Shown here piece by piece: positions 1 through 10,010 of a stretch of 64,000 nucleotides of DNA. The notes beneath the pieces are model-generated. The model was not told where the DNA came from, searched no databases, and was given only the letters and a program-made list of their open reading frames with translations. Position 1 is the first letter of the stretch. Each line of letters starts with the position of its first letter. Source of the stretch: Periplaneta americana (lineage: Eukaryota > Arthropoda > Insecta > Blattodea > Blattidae); assembly GCF_040183065.1 (NCBI RefSeq), contig NC_091118.1, positions 209,880,029 to 209,944,028 of the forward strand, read 5' to 3'. Position numbers and translations under genes: made by a program.

Positions 1-777
1 TAATCACATTACGCCTCAATGTAATCACATCATGCCTCCATATAATCACATCATGCCTCAATATAATCACATTATGCCTCAATATAATCACATTACGCCT
101 CAATATAATCACATTACGCCTCAATGTAATCACATTACGCCTCAATGTAATCACATCATGCCTCAATATAATCACATTATGCCTCAATATAACCACATTA
201 TGCCTCAATATAATCACATTACGCCTCAATGTAATCACATCATGCCTCAATATAATCACATCATGCCTCAATATAATCACATTATGCCTCAATATAATCA
301 CATTATGCCTCAATATAATCACATTATGCCTCAATATAATCACATTATGCCTCAATATAATCACATTACGCCTCAATGTAATCACATCATGCCTCAATAT
401 AATCACATTATGCCTCAATATAATCACATTACGCCTCAATATAATCACATTATGCCTCAATATAATCACATTATGCCTCAATATAATCACATTATGCCTC
501 AATATAATCACATTACGCCTCAATATAATCACATTACGCCTCAATGTAATCACATCATGCCTCAATATAATCACATTATGCCTCAATATAATCACATTAT
601 GCCTCAATATAATCACATTATGCCTCAACATAATCACATTACGCCTCAATATAATCACATTACGCCTCAATGTAATCACATCATGCCTCAATATAATCAC
701 ATTATGCCTCAATATAATCACATTAACCCTCAATATAATCACATTATGCCTGAATTCAATCACATTATGCCTCAATA
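1..777. repeat. 21-bp minisatellite array, homogeneous part
   Basis: About 37 head-to-tail units of 21 bp with consensus close to TAATCACATTATGCCTCAAT plus one base. Units differ mainly at an ATG/ACG position and a TAT/TGT position. Because 21 is a multiple of three and the unit has no stop in one frame, it reads as repeated MPQYNHI over 248 codons; I regard this as a by-product. The array continues past the left edge of the window. Confidence 0.95.
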
Positions 778-1260
778 AAATCATGTTATGACTCAATATA
801 GTCACATTATGCCTCGATTTAGCCACCTTCTGCCTCAATTTAGTGTCCTATCTCTATTTAGTGACCTCATGCCTCAATTTAGTCACCTTCTGCCTCAATT
901 TAGTACCCTTCTGTTTCAATTTAGTGTCTTTCTGCCACAAATTAGTTACTTTCTGCCTCAGTCCTTCTGCCTCAATTTAGTGTAATTCTGCCTCAATTTA
1001 GTCGCATTCTGCTTCAATGTAGTGACTTTCTGTCTCAATTTAGTCTCCTTCAACCTCAATTTTGTGGCCTTCTGCCTGAATTTAGTCACTCTTCAACTTA
1101 ATCACTTATTGTCTCAATTATCGATCACATTATCTCTCAAATTGATGGTCTCTCTCACCTTAACTATACCTTGTTTCTGAACTTAACCACCGTCTCTCTT
1201 AATTCAATCACATTCATCTCAACTTCATCACACTTTCTAAAACTCTATAGTCTTCAACTG
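778..1260. repeat. Decayed flank of the 21-bp minisatellite
   Basis: The same 21-bp period continues with growing divergence (TTTAGTCACCTTCTGCCTCA-type units). Unit lengths drift to 18-19 bp near 850 and 960. Periodicity is clear to about 1100, weak to about 1260, then lost. Confidence 0.8.
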
Positions 1261-2300
1261 TAACTTTGAAACATTCCACATTAAATTAGTAATCCAACTC
1301 AACTTCATAAATTTCCATTTTAACTTCATAACGATCCGTTTCATATCATCATCCTGTATTAAAATATTTGAGACTTTCTATTTAAATTTAATTTCCCAAA
1401 CTATCAACCAACCCTGGTACTACTTTAGACATCTTGCTTTCCACTTTCTCTTCCTGTTTTATTTTTTTTTCTCATTATTATCTACAATCTTGTGCTTAGC
1501 TTGTTCTTCATTTGTCCGATATAGAGAGAATCAATATGTACTCGAGTTAGCTCTGTCGGTATAGCGACAGACTAAGGGATGATTAACGATGAATTAAGAC
1601 CGCAGAATTCTCTCGTCGTAACTTTCACAATGGTTCGGGAATCAAGTAAAATCCTATAAAATAGAGTAGATCCTCCCGATTATTTTTCAGGATTAATAGA
1701 GGAACAATGTGTGATGATGACCCCATCGTCAGAATCTAGTGCAATATCAAGAAAGCACGAAAACCTACATTCCTGTCGCTACTGTTTCATATTTGATATA
1801 TTTCTGGCATCGAACCTGGTCTCTTTAGATCAGAAGCCATCGCCTGACCGAGTTATGTAGAAGTCATTATTCTAAGAAATGGAAGTAATTGTTTCTGTTA
1901 TTCGCTTCACAACATGTGAGAGAAATGTCAGAATTCTTAATGTCGGAGCGATTTTCTTGAAATACTGGATGTGGGCGGTGCGACGACTTCAGCGGGGCGA
2001 GGGAGTGGGTGGAAGTCAAGGGTGACCCGAGCTTGTAATGTCATTCACTTAAAATCAATAGGTGGAAGTGGGCCACTACTTTGCTCCCAACCTCTTCTTT
2101 TACTTCCGTAATTTATTTAACTGCAGTCCATCAACGTAATCATCTACAGAAATAGGATTACAAGTGAACCCCATCAGCTGACGGCTTGTCACATACCGAC
2201 CAAGGGTTCGATCCTAGACACACTGTGCATACTAGGGTTCCTGGTATCGACGGTGGTCAAGGGGTTCCTCAAGCTTACTTATTACGATCGAGAGTCGTGG
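1261..2300. other. Unassigned AT-rich sequence
   Basis: No convincing coding frame, RNA gene or repeat relationship to the rest of the window was seen here. Ends at the hAT target-site duplication. Confidence 0.5.
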
Positions 2301-2390
2301 GTTCATACTAGTGCTGTTGATCGATCAAAATATTTAATCGATTAACTATTTGAATTTAATCGATTAATCGAGTTTTTATCGAGGTGAAAA

Positions 2391-2993
2391 AATATTTTAT
2401 GCTTACCATGCCGAAATGTAGTAATTATACACCTGATAGCAGTCCTTTAATGCATGTCATTAAAGTACACCTATTCATTAAAGTTCAGGTTTTCGATTAT
2501 TCTCGGATAAGCAATCGAAAGACGAGGGAAACGTCACGGAGGCTGGAAATCCAATACTGTCGCAGAAGGTTATGTTCTGTTACTATAATAATTAGCGTTA
2601 ATTGTAAATAATATTCAAATAAATTCAATTTGTCATCTCGTTTTTCAATTCTAAATCAATTTCCAGGTTATACATTCTCTCCATTACATCAAGGCCAATG
2701 GCATTATTGTTCCTCGGAAAAAAAAAATCAATACTTTCGCGTCTGCGCACATCTCACAATTCCGAGGTATGAACAAGGTCACTTCCGATCTTCTGTCAGA
2801 TACAAATAAAATGAGTATTTCTGAATAATTTCATGTTAGAAATATGGTCGAGCATAAAAAGTCTTATGAAACTTGCCTGTATTGGTAATTAAGACGCTCG
2901 TATGAAAATTATGAAACGAGCGCAAGCGAGTTTCATAAACAAACATACTTGCGTCTTAATTACTATCATTATAGGCTCGTTGCATAATGTACT
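2391..2993 (+). repeat. Family-F interspersed repeat, copy A
   Basis: First of five copies in this window (others 29345, 32569, 49631, 58450). It opens with a motif close to TTTATGCTCGACCATGCCG, repeats the inverse (ATGGTCGAGCATAAAA) about 465 bp later, and closes with a palindrome of about 130 bp ending GGCTCGTTGCATAATG. It lacks the roughly 50-bp CCAAT/TATA-like block kept by copies C, D and E. The palindrome centre is in the opposite orientation to the other four copies. No coding capacity. Confidence 0.85.
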
Positions 2994-3221
2994 ATTAATA
3001 TACTATAATACACAATTATTGTTAAATTTAACTTGTGTTCGGTGATAAGCATAAGTATTAAATGTTGTATATCTGTATATATTGTATCGTTATATTACAA
3101 AAAAAAACTATTTTAATTACGTACTAACATATTTATTATGAGGCTTATAATTTATTGTGTCAATTTCTCCGGGAATTTTTGAGACAAACGTAAATAACAA
3201 AAAGTATGAAGACTCACCTAG

Positions 3222-3326
3222 TTAATACTGCTTCATCCATGATTTTAAACATGTGAGTGCATTCACATGCTCCGAATTAAGTGCCGCTCTGCGTTTAGTA
3301 ACAATGTTTCCTGCATCACTAAACAC
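3222..3326 (-). pseudogene. hAT transposase C-terminal dimerisation domain relic
   Basis: The minus-strand frame reads VFSDAGNIVTKRR, then ALNSEHVNAL, and ends in a stop at 3222-3224. This is the hallmark C-terminal hAT dimerisation motif (usual form FSxAGNIVTxKRxxLxxExVNxL). Upstream, the same strand is open to about 3448 in a different frame, separated by a homopolymer run at about 3330-3345. That suggests a frameshift, but I cannot recognise that sequence as normal hAT. The BED finger and DDE core are missing, so the copy is inactive. It lies inside the element defined by the 8-bp TSD and matches its superfamily. Confidence 0.85.
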
Positions 3327-4224
3327 GAAAAAACTTTTTTTCTGTCGAGCACTTCTCCACTATCGTTCAATTTAAATCCAAACGTTTCACCGAATTTACC
3401 TCTCAAATTCTCATATGACATAATGGAGTTTACACTTTTCACAAACAACAGAAAACTGATTTTTTTTTCTTTATCAAACTAAACACACAGCCTTAAATAC
3501 AAACTTTGTACAGAAACTGCAAGTGCAGAACTATAGCGATCGAAACAGAAGACTGGCCCCTATTGTAATCGAATTACCAGATTTTAGGAAGAGAAGAAGG
3601 TAGTTACGCTCTGACTTGCACACAGTGTAGACATGGCTATTTTATAAGGGATGAAGGGGAAGAATCCCAGAAAAGTTTGTATTTCATATGCTAGGAAGAT
3701 GAGCTGACAACAAGGTGGAAGTTTTCTTGGAAAACCTTAAAACTTAATAAGGGTTTCGCATTGTGTTTCAACTGTCAATAGAGGTAGACTAGGTCACTGT
3801 CCTCATATCTCCATCTCTTTCTGAAGTGTTTGTGCAATGATTTTCTCTACGCTACCTGGTTTACAGTTAGAAAATAACAGTACTATTGTGCTTTTAAGTA
3901 AGCATTTTGCGAAAGAGAAATATTGTCTGAATTTTTAGTATGAGTTTGTATTAACAAAATAATAATTAATATCAATTACAACCGATTAATTTTAATGGCC
4001 TCGATTATTCGATTAAATATTTCTGATCGATTAATCTTACAACAGAAATTAATAGATTAATCGATTAAATCCCACAACACTAGTTCATACCCATACTATA
4101 CTGTGATGTACGCAAGAGGACATTGTCCTTAAAATTTATTGGTTATTATCAGCGTGACATTTTGAACGTAGTGCAATGGACTAATGTAAGTGGCCTTACA
4201 GGGTGTGAGATTGTACTATCTCAA

Positions 4225-4392
4225 TCAATAGTCCGTACCATATACCATACTAAAACATATTGTATCATAACAAACCATGCCATGCTAAACCATACCGTAC
4301 CTTACAAAACTATACCATATCAAACCATGTCATGTCATTCCATACTATACCAAATCGTACGGTACAAAACAAACCCGTACCATAACATCGTT
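4225..4392. repeat. Degenerate CCATACNAAA low-complexity repeat
   Basis: Runs of CCATAC, CCATGC and CCGTACC-type words separated by TAAA or AAA, with a loose period of about 10 bp. No homogeneous array remains. Confidence 0.6.
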
Positions 4393-4487
4393 CTAAATTA
4401 CAGAAAAATACTGGTGGAAGGTTTATGAAAATATTATACAGTAGAAACATGTTTATATTCAACAACTTTTGCTTTGCTTTTTGTTTT

Positions 4488-4912
4488 CATTACAACTTAG
4501 GCTTAAGGACTTTACTAATAGACGGTAGTATATTATGCACAATATGTAAAGGGTGTAATTGATGTTTTATTATTTGAAGTGTTGTATCAGTAAGAAAGTG
4601 TGTTGTGTCAGTGAAGTTTTATAGTTTATAGTGGTAGTGCAAAGTATGTGAACAGTAAAATGTTTTTGAGGTGTTAGTGAAATCAGGATAGTGTCAGTGA
4701 AATGTGTCATAGTTCCAGTGCAGTGAGTGAGTTGACAGCGGGTACTTGTGCATGTATGGACATATCATACTCGTGGGTTTTAGTTCGAACTTAGGGTTAA
4801 GATACAAATTTGATTTACTTTAAATGTTATTTTAAGTGATCGTGCTTCATTTAATTTAGGATGCTTCTTGTTAATTTTATTATATTAATATTATTATTAT
4901 GATTATTATTAT
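4488..4912 (+). mobile_element. LINE-B 3' end, 5'-truncated copy
   Basis: Matches the segment at about 24705-25215 over its whole length. It shares CTTAAGGACTTTACTAATAG, several GTGTCAGTGAA-type words, and TCATACTCGTGGGTTTTAGT, and both end in a TTATTA-rich run. The upstream coding part present in the 24.5-kb copy is missing, so this is a 5'-truncated retrocopy. Confidence 0.8.
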
Positions 4913-5214
4913 TATTAGTAGTAGTAGTAGCAGTAGCAGTAGTAGTTTAACGTCGTTTTAAACTGAAGTTTCGAGTTAGAACGTGGAAGAGAAACAACCG
5001 ACAAAATAAAGTTGCCTGGATGCGCTATCGGAGGCAGGATTATTTTACTTGCCGTAAATGTACGACAAGAGATTCGCAGCTTTATATTTCTCCCGGAGGA
5101 AGCCTTGTTAAGAATATCATTGCTCCTTGAAATCCATTGCCCGCCCTTGGCTGATTTCGAACCTGTGAATCTCGGACCCAAAGGTAAATACGAGTATATT
5201 AACCATGAGATAAC
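4913..5214 (-). mobile_element. tRNA-derived SINE
   Basis: On the minus strand the head (about 5214-5130) resembles a tRNA: an A-box-like stretch around TTATCTCATGG and a B-box-like GGTTCGAAATC. A unique body follows, then a 3' tail of CTACTA/AAT trinucleotides at 4913-4945. The 5' edge abuts the TSD of the hAT at 5223, so the hAT appears to have landed at the SINE head. Family not identified. Confidence 0.55.
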
Positions 5215-5414
5215 CTATAGAGCAGCGGTGGCGAGAACGTGACTCGCGAGATATTGTGGCTCGCAGTGACAGCTGTGCATTTCGCTTGCTTCTAACCTCT
5301 GCCAACCCCCACCCTCTCACTCACTGGAGTCAAACTCCGTTCCATTTGTATTTGTCTCTGAACTACGAGTGGCATATGTCTCTCTCGAAACCATGTACGA
5401 AAGTTCCAAGTAGG

Positions 5415-5537
5415 ATGGGAGGACGCATTTTTTGCTGTCAATATGATGAGAATATTAAATGTATGATTTGTTCACAAGTATTACGAGGAAAACGGTTGTA
5501 TAACATAAAACGGCATTATACTACATGTCATTCATGA
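5415..5537 (+). pseudogene. hAT transposase N-terminal BED-like zinc finger fragment
   Basis: The frame contains IKCMICSQVLRGKRLYNIKR followed by HYTTCH. This gives a Cx2C pair and an H/C pair typical of the N-terminal finger in SCAND3/ZBED-type hAT transposases, where it binds the transposon ends. Only about 40 codons belong to the family; upstream codons in the same frame are 5' leader of the element. It ends at a stop just before an ATC microsatellite. The matching C terminus lies 150 bp downstream. Confidence 0.75.
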
Positions 5538-5567
5538 AACATTAAAAGGTTAAGTGTTATTGTTGTT

Positions 5568-5603
<36 letters not shown>

Positions 5604-5690
5604 TCTGTACGTCGATCCTTTTTCAGCAGATGTACGAATAATGCGGTTAGCTCTTCAATTTGAACTCACTGATTTACTATTTGATTTCAA

Positions 5691-5966
5691 ATGAAAGCTA
5701 GATGTAAGGACTTGATAAATGTTAAACTTTTCAAATATTTTCCACAAAATAAATTTCCGAAGCTTCGTTCTTTCGCTTGCTCTGTTGAAGCCATGTTCGC
5801 TACCACTTACGTTTGTGAAAAATTATTTTCAGCAGTGAAAATAGTAAAAACCAAATTTAGATCACGACTGACAGACAAATACCTTCGTGATCAACTACGA
5901 GTGGCAGTAAGTGACATAATTCCTGATTTTGAAACTCTGTCGCAGAGACATTCTGAAGACAGTTAA
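5691..5966 (+). pseudogene. hAT transposase C-terminal fragment (SCAND3/EPM2AIP1-like)
   Basis: Ninety-one codons open to a natural stop. Residues about 22-65 read FPKLRSFACSVEAMF, then STYVCE-like TTYVCEKLFSAVKIVKTKFR, then SRLTDKYL. This is the conserved end of animal hAT transposases related to SCAND3, ZBED5 and EPM2AIP1. The DDE core and insertion domain are absent, so no catalysis is possible. It sits just inside the right terminal inverted repeat, where the end of the gene should be. Confidence 0.85.
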
Positions 5967-6213
5967 TTTAGGTTGTGATATTGTTCATTTCTTTCTTCGT
6001 TACACGTACTAAACATTAGTTTGTAGCTTGTACTGTATAAAATTATATTTAAGTGCTTGAGGTAAGGAAAATGAAAATCCGTTAATAAGTCAGACAGTTG
6101 TTTCACTTCCCCTTCGGGTGTCCGCCTCCCTCCATAGGTGCCATGCACGTTGCAGGTTACACAGTGGCTCGGCGCACGATTACATTTTCGCCACCGCTGC
6201 TATAGATGATTCC

Positions 6214-6350
6214 ACGTTAAGAAAAAAGCATTTGTTTTATGGGTCTTGCTTAATACATTGTACAAGGTATGTGGTAGATAGGCGTTTCTATGGTAACTGG
6301 TCATTTGATGGAATAGCCCCAAATGCTCAATGCTTTTTCTTAACATGAAA
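6214..6350. repeat. Small inverted repeat, possible TTAA-type MITE
   Basis: Arms TTAAGAAAAAAGCAT at 6217 and ATGCTTTTTCTTAA near 6330-6344 are inverted about 100 bp apart. TTAA at both outer edges would suit a piggyBac-like insertion, but the short arms could be coincidence. Confidence 0.35.
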
Positions 6351-6911
6351 TTCTCTACAGAACTATAAGATCCTTGTCAATGTAGATTCTGCATTATCTT
6401 AACTGGAAGTCTTACCTAGTGTTCCTCGGTGTGTATGGATAGATCAAATTGAGACGATCAAACAATTAGCATTCATGTGATCGGGTACATTAATTAAAAA
6501 CACTTGTTAATTTATTTGCATGTGTGGTAGAGTTAAGAATATCCTCATCAGCGACGACACAAACGACAAACCTGCAAGCTCTCTCACCTAGCAACTTCAC
6601 GTGCGTTCCCAGCGCAAACATATCATGGCCTCTCACACATCAAAACGACGAATTGACACAAACAAAACACAAACATTTACACTCGACTACAAATATCTCC
6701 GCTAGGATCAGGCTGTAATAACGTTTGCGTTTCCAGTACATTGCTACTCTTTCAATTCATATCGCTGCAATACCATGTCAATACCTCCCTCCATTTAATG
6801 ATCGCTTTCCACATCCAAGTCTCTACTTTGAGCACCGCCCGATATTAACTCTCTATTTTTAATATTGCCTACAATTTTATAAAAACAGGATTTTTTTGCA
6901 CGTTACATAGC
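6351..6911. other. Unassigned sequence with one half of a direct repeat
   Basis: No gene seen. About 30 bp at 6479-6509 (GATCGGGT, then CATTAATTAAAAACACTTGT) recurs at 7050-7080 in the same orientation with one early mismatch. The pair may be the ends of an old insertion. Confidence 0.4.
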
Positions 6912-6985
6912 AGTTTCGACAGTAATTCAGCTGGTAGTATAACAGCCTACAAATCCGGCGGACCCTGGTTCAATTCACTGAATGT
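6912..6985 (+). repeat. tRNA-like sequence, probable SINE head relic
   Basis: Reads as a degraded tRNA: TTCAGCTGGTAGTATAAC resembles the D arm and A box, and GGTTCAATTC is a B box, with spacing near 40 bp. The arms do not pair well enough for a working tRNA. Confidence 0.4.
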
Positions 6986-7255
6986 AAAATGGAGTAGGGC
7001 GATTACGATCGAATTTGGGGTAATCGTATCTAAATTAGATACCGTAGAAGATCGGGTGCATTAATTAAAAACACTTGTCGATTTTGCAATTTTTAAATGA
7101 TATTGAGATTATGCAATGGAGCGAAGTTCCTCAGAAAATTGCATTTTGTCGTCTTATCCTTCACTTATGAAGACACGTTACAAGAATTGAATTACAATCT
7201 ATAAAAAAAACTGTTTTTTTTTTATTTGACTTGTGATCGAAGTTACCTGCTTAAA

Positions 7256-8304
7256 TAGGGTAAAGTCGATCACCATTGAATTTTTAGTTTAAGATCGATT
7301 TTAAAATATTGCAGAGTAAAGTCGATCACTGTTTATGTTTTTAAAAAACAAAAATTAAATGTATTACATATATTTTATTTGTTATAAGGAGTGTAAAAGC
7401 AATAATAATCTTCAATATATGCCTATAGCATTATATAATGTATATTTTGTTACTGTGATCATACTATTCTATACAATTAGGCCTATAGGTCTCCACTGTA
7501 CAATCGTGACTATGATTGCCAACTTATAAAACATAAAAACACATTTTAATACTTCACATACCAACAAACAAAGATTTAAGAATTCAAAATTTACATTGAA
7601 ATACCATCCTTCAATTATAACCTAAAGTGCAATTCAACATTGCTTAGGTTTATATCAGATGTTATTTGAAATATTCCCCTCCTCATGTCACTTTAGAAAC
7701 AACGTTGTTCCCATAGTCAGGTACAGAGGGGTGTACAAAATATGTTCCTTTGGCAGTGCTTCTCTTACGCAAGAAATTCACACCATAATTTCGTCTTCCT
7801 CTTTCTCCACTATCCCATCAATATAAGCTACACTATGACACTTTTCTGTTTATAAGTGTTATTCTTCCTGCTGGTCCCATCTGCTTCGAATAGGTCGATG
7901 GCATGATCGACTTAATCCTACAAAGGTACAAGTTTTCTTAAAATAATAAGTTTCAATACTAACATTTACGAACTGCAAAACTATTATTTCAGGATACAAT
8001 CTCAACGAAAAGTACTTACGTATACTTCCTGTCTCCTTTCATTGCTGACTATAATTTAGAGTTTGTAAGACTTTGTTTTCGTTTAAGAGAAAAATTTGAA
8101 AATAACAATTTCCACTTCAACGGTAATTACACAGTGTTCCCATTGTTGGCATGCGCAGGCTTTTTGTTGCCCCTCTCGCTTACATTTGCAATGTCAGGCA
8201 ATGAAGTCAGCATAACAAAATTTTAACAAGTAACTGAGAAAATGTATAATTTTCAATAAAAAACGCAAATGATCGATTATACACCCACTGATTGACTTTA
8301 CCTA
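7256..8304. mobile_element. Candidate non-autonomous element with TAAAGTCGATCA ends
   Basis: The left edge carries TAGGGTAAAGTCGATCACC. The right edge carries the inverse of a variant, GATTGACTTTACCTA. The core AAGTCGATCA recurs at about 7318 in direct orientation and inverted (TGATCGACTT) at about 7903. No frame of note. No target-site duplication was found, so borders are provisional. Confidence 0.4.
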
Positions 8305-8613
8305 GTTCTAAAAATATATATTATTTGTCACATCTGACCTCAAGCATCTTCCTTTCTCCTAGGTCTCCTATTCGATATGACAATGAGATTTTTTGGAATC
8401 TGTTAGTAATTTCGTTTAAATTTTGTTAGCTATTCTGTGTCGCAAGACAAACCCACTATGTATTTTATTGTAATGTATTGTAATTACTTACATTCCATGG
8501 TATTCGTATGTCGCTTCACGGACAGAATATGGAACATGTCAAAAATGTTTAATACTACCACAAAGTCGTATTATCCATGTTGAATCTTTCGTACACTACT
8601 TTTAACACTTGAA
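8305..8613. other. Unassigned AT-rich sequence
   Basis: Nothing recognised between the preceding candidate element and the Penelope arm. Confidence 0.4.
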
Positions 8614-8678
8614 TATAAATAATTGATTAAATGGCGATCTTACTCGTGTAATTGTGTAATCATGTACGGCTTACAGCT

Positions 8679-8707
8679 GTTTCGGTGCTTCTTCACACCA
8701 TCCTCAG
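8679..8707 (-). ncRNA. Hammerhead-ribozyme-like core in left PLE arm
   Basis: The minus strand reads CTGAGGA, a short stem-loop (GGTG paired with CACC), then GAAAC. This is the order of the hammerhead catalytic core (CUGANGA, stem II, GAAA), with one extra U between the A and stem II. PLE terminal repeats are known to carry minimal hammerheads. Activity is unproven and stems I and III were not modelled. Confidence 0.45.
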
Positions 8708-8713
8708 AGCCTA

Positions 8714-9172
8714 CTAGATCTCGGCGTCATCTCGAACTTCGCTTACTGTTGTGTGGGTGCGTTCGATTGTTGAAAAGTGTTGAAGTGTGGTGTCATTTAG
8801 TGTGTGTGTTCTGAAATTGATCTGTGTGTTGAGAATTTGATCAAGGTGTGTTTTAGTGTGTTTGTATATTTCGTATTGTTCTAGTGTGTTGAGTTTTTGG
8901 TTTTTGGGTCGTATGTGTAGAATTTCCATGTCTGTATTTATGTTATTGTATGTGTGGTTAGCATTAGTTATGTGTTCGGCATATGTAGATGTATTGTGTC
9001 CTCTGGTTATTGCTTTAATGTGTTCTTTGTATCGAGTTTGGAATGATCTGCCTGTCTGTCCAATGTAGAAACTGTCGCAACTATTACATGTGAGTTTGTA
9101 TACGCCTGTGTGGTTGTATTTATTTGTTTGTGTCGTTTGTGTGTTGAGATGTCTTTGTAGTGTGTTTGACAC
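8714..9172 (-). pseudogene. GIY-YIG endonuclease domain of a Penelope-like element
   Basis: The frame of 152 codons reads GVYKLTCNSC, FYIGQTGRSFQTRYKEH, then STYAEH and LNTLEQYEIYKH. GVYKL and FYIGQTGRS correspond to the GIY and YIG strands, the Arg in FQTRY to the catalytic arginine, and the Glu of EQYEIY to the metal-binding glutamate. In PLEs this domain nicks target DNA for retrotransposition. The frame is open through the whole domain, but its start is the point where the right arm joins, and the reverse transcriptase is absent. Relatives are at 25690-26030, 29940-30110, 55019-55072 and 57303-57864. Its last codons run into the left arm. Confidence 0.88.
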
Positions 9173-9254
9173 CGCATTTCAACACTTTTCAACAATCAAA
9201 CGCACCCACACAACAGGCAGCGAAGTTCGAGATGACGCCGAGATCTAGTAGGCT

Positions 9255-9283
9255 CTGAGGATGGTGTGAAGAAGCACCGAAAC
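9255..9283 (+). ncRNA. Hammerhead-ribozyme-like core in right PLE arm
   Basis: Inverted duplicate of the core at 8679-8707, with identical CTGAGGA, stem II and GAAAC. It is followed by CAGCTG, which could supply part of a self-pairing stem. Confidence 0.45.
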
Positions 9284-9439
9284 AGCTGTAAGCCGCAAAT
9301 GCTTACACAATTAACACGAGTAAGATCGCCATTTAATCAGTTATTTATAGTCATAATATAGTCACAGTCTAGTTGAAATATATACAGAAGAATTTTACAA
9401 TATACTAGTACAACACAATGGGTTAGTGTCGATACTTAA

Positions 9440-9960
9440 TACAAGACAGAAATATTCATGAAGCGTTGTTAAATGTCATTGAATTCACCTACAGAATAGA
9501 AGGCGTGAGAAATTAGGTACTTCTTTAATTTGACCCTAAATAATCTTATGTTTTGTGTTTGATTTGTTATATCCATAGGGAGGCTATTAAAATTTTTACT
9601 ACCACTTAACGCACTCCTTTTTGATAGCACGACAGACTTGCCGATGGAGTATGAAAGTCATTTTTTGACGTGTATTTATGCTATGAACTGTTGAATTAGT
9701 TACAAAGTTTTCACGATTACATACGAGGAAGTTTATTAATGAAAAAAATATACTGGGCATTATTTATAGTTGTTTGAAATTGGTCCTACTCGATGCCAAA
9801 GATTTGGCATCCACTATTATTCTAATTACTCTTTTCGTAGTATGAATATACTGTTACTATCTGTGGAATTTCCCCAGAATATTATTCCAAAACTCATTAC
9901 CGAGTGGAAGTATGCAAAGTATATTGTTTTTAAGGTATTGATATTTACTATCTCGTGCAT
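9440..9960 (-). pseudogene. LINE-C reverse transcriptase C-terminal relic (Jockey/CR1-like)
   Basis: On the minus strand the frame contains YFAYFHSVMSFGIIFWGNST, then IFILRKRVIRII, and further on INFLVCNRENF, NSTVHSINTRQK and QVCRAIKKECVKW. This is the conserved post-catalytic region of Jockey/CR1-type LINE ORF2 (usual YHSxxxYGIIxWG). Stops and frameshifts interrupt it at about 9775 and 9590. No catalytic YADD remains. A single 5'-truncated, old copy. Confidence 0.75.
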
Positions 9961-10010
9961 AGATATAATAGCAAAACATGCTGAATGTAGTTTGGGGGTA
10001 ATTTCTTTAA

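Larger units (their letters stand above)
2309..4082 (-). mobile_element. hAT-superfamily transposon, non-autonomous, with 8-bp TSD
   Basis: The element begins TAGTGCTGTTG and ends with the inverted CAACACTA. It is flanked by a perfect 8-bp duplication GTTCATAC at 2301-2308 and 4083-4090. Both subterminal regions are rich in ATCGATTAAT-type motifs in inverted orientation. An 8-bp TSD with TAGTG/CAGTG termini is diagnostic of hAT elements. Internally it keeps only a transposase C-terminal relic on the minus strand (3222-3326) and carries a family-F repeat at 2391-2993. At 1774 bp it is much shorter than an autonomous hAT. Confidence 0.9.
5223..6199 (+). mobile_element. hAT deletion derivative (BED-finger/SCAND3-like type)
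   Basis: Termini are CAGCGGTGGCGA and its inverse TCGCCACCGCTG. Flanking 8-mers are CTATAGAG (5215-5222) and CTATAGAT (6200-6207), 7 of 8 identical. Between them lie two pieces of one transposase in the same direction: a zinc-finger N terminus (5415-5537) and a C terminus (5691-5966). The missing middle, replaced by an ATC microsatellite at 5569-5602, makes it a non-autonomous internal-deletion copy of 977 bp. Confidence 0.88.
8614..9352 (-). mobile_element. Penelope-like element, 5'-truncated, between inverted arms
   Basis: Two arms of about 175 bp (8614-8789 and 9174-9352) are near-perfect inverses. They share GGCGATCTTACTCGTG, CTTACAGCTGTTTCGGTGC and the GCACCCACACAAC region. They enclose a minus-strand GIY-YIG frame. 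Known PLEs carry a C-terminal GIY-YIG nuclease and terminal repeats (pLTRs) that can be inverted. The reverse transcriptase part is missing. Each arm holds a hammerhead-like core (9255-9283 plus; 8679-8707 minus). Confidence 0.8.

Noticed and set aside
32..778. 248-codon frame with MPQYNHI repeats
   Set aside because: By-product of a 21-bp satellite. Decays with the array and has no non-repeat domain.
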